This document shows, in pieces, positions 5,869 to 8,274 of a DNA stretch of 8,274 nt. Source of the DNA: Deltaproteobacteria bacterium (lineage in GTDB: Bacteria; Myxococcota_A; JAADFL01); assembly GCA_013152945.1 (NCBI GenBank), contig JAADFL010000031.1, positions 1 to 8,274 on the forward strand, written 5' to 3'. The notes under the pieces are model-generated. The model searched no databases and was not told where the DNA came from. It was given only the letters and a program-made list of their open reading frames with translations. How positions within the stretch are numbered: position 1 is the stretch's first letter; each line of letters begins with the position of its first letter. Made by a program: the position numbers and the translations under genes.

Positions 5869-6550
5869 ATGCAGCCTGGCGTAGAAGGCCGGCATTGAGT
5901 ACCTGGAACTTGTGTGCGTTAACGCGATGAAGCACTTCCGATTCCACCAGCCTTGTCAATGCCCTTGAAAAGGTCTCCGGTGATATTCCTACCTGTTCCG
6001 CCAATTCATAGCTTGGTTCCGGGAACTCTATTATGGGGAGATCCTTTTCCAGCATGCCTGCCGGCATCAGTGCCACAAGAGCTGCGGCTGTCCTGGAAAC
6101 AGCGTCGCGCCGCGACACATCGTCCAGTTTTTTAAAAGCCTGTCTTAGGCGTTTGCCAAGCATTGACAGGAGCAAAAGGGCGAGGGTGGAATCTTGAGCC
6201 AGAGCTTCCCGAAGCTTGGAACGTGACATTACCCTGGCATTCACCTTGTCCATCGCAACCGCCGTGGCAGGGTACGACCCGCCGTCTATGAAAGGCATGA
6301 AACCGAAAACATCATTGGGGCCGAAAACATATATCAGTATGGGTTTTCCGGAATCCAGGTAATGCATAATTTTGACCCGGCCCTTATCAATGACCACCAG
6401 TCTCCCGTCCGTATCTCCCTCGTTCCAAAGGACATGTCCTTGTCCATACTCTCGCTCCTGCAGATAGGGTTTCAACGCCTCAATAAGAATGTCACTCTGG
6501 TCGACCACGCTGTCCAGATCGACTTTCGGATTTTTTTTCTTATTTATCAT
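5849..6550 (-). CDS. CRP/FNR-family transcriptional regulator (cysteine-free)
   Basis: This is a 233-residue regulator with an N-terminal cyclic-nucleotide-binding-type beta-barrel (about 18-120), a long dimer helix (about 121-145) and a winged helix-turn-helix (about 150-225). The recognition helix is ISPETFSRALTRL. Glu192, Ser195 and Arg196 reproduce the E-x-x-S-R pattern that FNR and DNR use to read TTGAT half-sites, whereas CRP has a different pattern. There is no cysteine anywhere, so the 4Fe-4S oxygen switch of FNR is impossible. The barrel's phosphate-binding cassette has Tyr-Pro (SYPATAVA, 92-99) where CRP has Arg-Ser, so cAMP binding is also unlikely. DNR- or HcpR-like sensing of nitric oxide through haem is one possibility. 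The ATG at 6550 is chosen because GGAGGGG stands two bases upstream; an in-frame ATG at 6604 falls on the promoter. The nearest candidate target is the FmdE operon downstream. Confidence 0.91.
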   Translation of the reverse strand: MINKKKNPKVDLDSVVDQSDILIEALKPYLQEREYGQGHVLWNEGDTDGRLVVIDKGRVKIMHYLDSGKPILIYVFGPNDVFGFMPFIDGGSYPATAVAMDKVNARVMSRSKLREALAQDSTLALLLLSMLGKRLRQAFKKLDDVSRRDAVSRTAAALVALMPAGMLEKDLPIIEFPEPSYELAEQVGISPETFSRALTRLVESEVLHRVNAHKFQVLNAGLLRQAASGRQAL

Positions 6551-6575
6551 AACCCCTCCAACGTGAATAAAAATG

Positions 6576-6604
6576 ATTAGAAATGTTGACTGAACATTAG
6601 TCAA
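6576..6604 (-). promoter_or_regulatory. Promoter of the regulator gene with an inverted-repeat operator in its spacer
   Basis: On the minus strand, -35 TTGACT (6604-6599) and -10 TCTAAT (6581-6576) each match the sigma70 consensus at five of six bases and are separated by 17 bases. Those 17 bases are a perfect inverted repeat, AATGTT-N5-AACATT (6582-6598). A second repeat, TTGACT-N7-AGTCAA (6586-6604), overlaps the -35. Transcription should start near 6569, about 19 bases before the ATG. A protein bound to the spacer repeat would block RNA polymerase, so autorepression or repression by another factor is likely; neither repeat has the exact FNR-box geometry. Confidence 0.68.
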
Positions 6605-6783
6605 ATCTCGTCTCTTTTTCCGGCTTTTTGTTCATTTTGGAAGTTCCCGGTTATTTTAGACAACTCCGGGACCACGTTAACCCGCATCCGTGCTGATCAT
6701 TCCCGGCGGCCGTCCTAGCCCGATCATCGGAGGACAATGGCTTTCTCCATCATCACCATAACTCCATTGCAGCTTGAACTTTG
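6605..6783. other. Intergenic region between the DUF1566 gene and the regulator promoter
   Basis: This 179-base stretch follows the stop of the DUF1566 gene and ends at the regulator promoter. It contains a six-base inverted repeat, TCCCGG at 6645-6650 and CCGGGA at 6666-6671, with a 15-base loop. No T run follows on the minus strand, so it is a poor intrinsic terminator. I see no convincing small gene or RNA here. Confidence 0.5.
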
Positions 6784-8274
6784 TCAATCTTTATTGCGCA
6801 CGCACCTGACATTGTTGCCCCCAATCTTTTCCACCCATCCCACTGATCCGATATTAAAATGCACCAGCATGGCATTCCCGGCAGAGTCATACAGAGTAGT
6901 CGACGACCACTGTGAACCCGTGGTTGTGTTTGGGAAGAAAGCAGTGTCAATGCTCGGCCCGTATTTTCTGTAGTCCACTATGGATTGAAGTTCCTTTTCA
7001 TCAGGCAGTCGCCAATCATCGTGTCCGGCCCAACTCGATCCCTCGCATCCGATAAGAGCATCTCTCCAGACAAAGGATGATGGTTCGCCTGCCGCGCAAT
7101 CCAAGCCTGATTGACCAAGCAAACATCCCTGCCACTCCAGGCCGGTCACTGCGTCGTCCACAACCGGTTGATTCTGTACAGGCTCCAACCTGGTAAACCT
7201 GTTAGACACAAAGACCCTGGGATTGTTGCGCACACAGATTACGTACCTGGAAGTGTTCTTTTCCTCTATACCGAGCATGGCGTTGTACGTGTAAACGTAC
7301 CATGCATTGCCCGGATCCAACCTGCCGGTCGTGGAGGTCCAGAACCTGCCTGATGGAAGCCCTGGAAATGCGCCCTGGTTTACTGATGGATTTTTTTGGC
7401 CCAGGTCCATTATCGAGTAAAGCTCGTGTACACCCGGCAACCTCCAGTCGGTCTTCCCGCCCCAATCCAAGCTGTCACAATATGAAACGGCATACTTCCA
7501 AAACTTGGTGTCAACTTGTCCGGAGTCACAGGATTCACCGTAAAGGCCTGCTGCGCAAGCCGTCCACTCAAGCCCGGTAACATTGTCATGCACTATAAAC
7601 TCACCGGCCCTCCCCTCGATCCCGTTGAATCTGTCGCCGGGGCCATGGCCTACATCCCACCCGTACTGGGCATCCTGCCCGCAGAACGCGGTGGTCTGGC
7701 ATTCGCTTGTTCCTGCCGTGCCCGGGCAGGTAGACAGCTCTTCGGTCGAGCCGTAGCACTTGGTTAATCCTGTGTCCGGTAATGCATCAAAGTCATTCGG
7801 TCCTGGAACATTACATGTAGAGGTTCCACAACCAGGAGAAATGCACTTCCCTGAAACGCAAATGTCGTAAGCCCTGTCCGGGTCGGTCGTCCTGCTGCAC
7901 GGCGTGAAATCCGGTTTGCCGGCACATTGCTGATCAGGCGCTTCGCAGGTTTCCCATGAGTCAGAGCAGACCTTTGATTCGAGTGTGCAGTCCAAGCATG
8001 CGGTACCGCAATGATCATTGGTGTTGCAGTCCAAGCACGACCCCAGTATACAGTACGTTCCAGTACTACATCCATCACACGATGCAGAATTACCATTTGA
8101 TATACACCGCTCTTCCTGATCACACGACTGGAAAAGAGTCCAGGCCCCATCTTTCTCCTCACCCGTACATCCCGATTCAGAACCAGTACAGTGCTTTTCC
8201 CATGTCTTTACCAGGATATCTCCACCACAACCTGTTTTGCTGCACTCGTACTCCTGCCACGAGTCACAGACATG
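6784..8274 (-). CDS. Cys-rich surface/secreted protein with two DUF1566 domains (5' end beyond window)
   Basis: The frame is open from base 8274 to a TGA at 6784-6786, giving the last 496 residues; the true start lies outside the window. The first 180 or so residues are very rich in cysteine, with repeated C..C and C-x-SW-x-x-(Y/T)-C elements (for example CDSWQEYEC and CSDSWETC). Next comes a bridging segment, PDTGLTKCYGS...CPG...FCGQDAQYGWD (about 166-206), familiar from deltaproteobacterial DUF1566 proteins. Two DUF1566 (Lcl_C-like) domains follow at about 225-350 and 371-494. Each contains VTGLEW, DWRLP, EL-(Y/Q)-SI-(M/V)-D, a W-(T/S)-ST-T element and a final CVRN. Such proteins are usually exported and disulfide-rich, and may be surface adhesins or carbohydrate-binding proteins; no enzymatic role is known. 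It seems unrelated to its downstream neighbours. Confidence 0.86.
   Translation of the reverse strand, partial: HVCDSWQEYECSKTGCGGDILVKTWEKHCTGSESGCTGEEKDGAWTLFQSCDQEERCISNGNSASCDGCSTGTYCILGSCLDCNTNDHCGTACLDCTLESKVCSDSWETCEAPDQQCAGKPDFTPCSRTTDPDRAYDICVSGKCISPGCGTSTCNVPGPNDFDALPDTGLTKCYGSTEELSTCPGTAGTSECQTTAFCGQDAQYGWDVGHGPGDRFNGIEGRAGEFIVHDNVTGLEWTACAAGLYGESCDSGQVDTKFWKYAVSYCDSLDWGGKTDWRLPGVHELYSIMDLGQKNPSVNQGAFPGLPSGRFWTSTTGRLDPGNAWYVYTYNAMLGIEEKNTSRYVICVRNNPRVFVSNRFTRLEPVQNQPVVDDAVTGLEWQGCLLGQSGLDCAAGEPSSFVWRDALIGCEGSSWAGHDDWRLPDEKELQSIVDYRKYGPSIDTAFFPNTTTGSQWSSTTLYDSAGNAMLVHFNIGSVGWVEKIGGNNVRCVRNKD

Noticed and set aside
6586-6604. TTGACT-N7-AGTCAA read as a second FNR box
   Set aside because: The half-sites are five bases further apart than in TTGAT-N4-ATCAA, which puts them about half a helical turn out of phase, so it is not a proper FNR site even though the half-sites look alike.
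6645-6671. TCCCGG/CCGGGA hairpin after the DUF1566 gene
   Set aside because: No T run follows on the minus strand and the stem is only six pairs, so it is not supported as an intrinsic terminator.
6737-6973. Plus-strand 78-codon frame with a GGAGG sequence just before its ATG
   Set aside because: It is antisense to the conserved second DUF1566 domain, whose motifs run through the whole overlap, and its product has no recognisable feature. The ribosome-site match is probably chance.

Overview
The window comes from a Gram-negative bacterium, most likely from the former Deltaproteobacteria (Desulfobacterota or Myxococcota type). That assignment is inferred from protein types: Cys-rich exported proteins with tandem DUF1566 domains, lipoproteins with long acidic spacers, an FmdE-family protein and a CRP/FNR regulator. 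Base composition is near 50% GC. All ten recognisable genes lie on the minus strand, so transcription runs from high to low coordinates. There are no tRNA or rRNA genes, insertion sequences or CRISPR arrays.

Layout in transcription order. (1) 8274-6784: the 3' part of a large Cys-rich surface or secreted protein ending in two DUF1566 domains. (2) 6604-5835: a single-gene unit for a CRP/FNR-family regulator, with a strong sigma70-like promoter whose 17-bp spacer is itself an inverted repeat, and a candidate terminator. (3) 5799-3491: a probable three-gene operon (FmdE-family zinc-ribbon protein, TSUP/TauE-type transporter, DUF2490-like outer-membrane protein). It has a perfect FNR-type box, TTGAT-N4-ATCAA, centred 41.5 bases before the predicted transcription start, and a GC-rich terminator at the end. 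(4) 3479-1: a lipoprotein with its own promoter, then acpS, an acyl carrier protein, a COG4648 membrane protein and a PlsC-like acyltransferase that runs off the left edge.

Block 4 resembles the accessory end of an aryl-polyene-like fatty-acid/polyketide cluster. The ACP, its phosphopantetheinyl transferase, the COG4648 membrane protein and the acyltransferase are typical partners there, but the ketosynthases and other enzymes that would prove it lie outside the window. Blocks 2 and 3 look like a regulator and its target operon. The regulator has the E-x-x-S-R recognition helix that reads TTGA half-sites in FNR relatives, and a matching box sits just past the end of its gene, ahead of the FmdE operon. 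The regulator has no cysteine, so it cannot carry the FNR iron-sulfur cluster; its signal is unknown.

The most interesting part is this regulator plus FmdE/TSUP/outer-membrane operon. It may be a redox- or nitrosative-stress-responsive module whose substrate cannot be read from the sequence. No wholly new defence or mobile system is visible.
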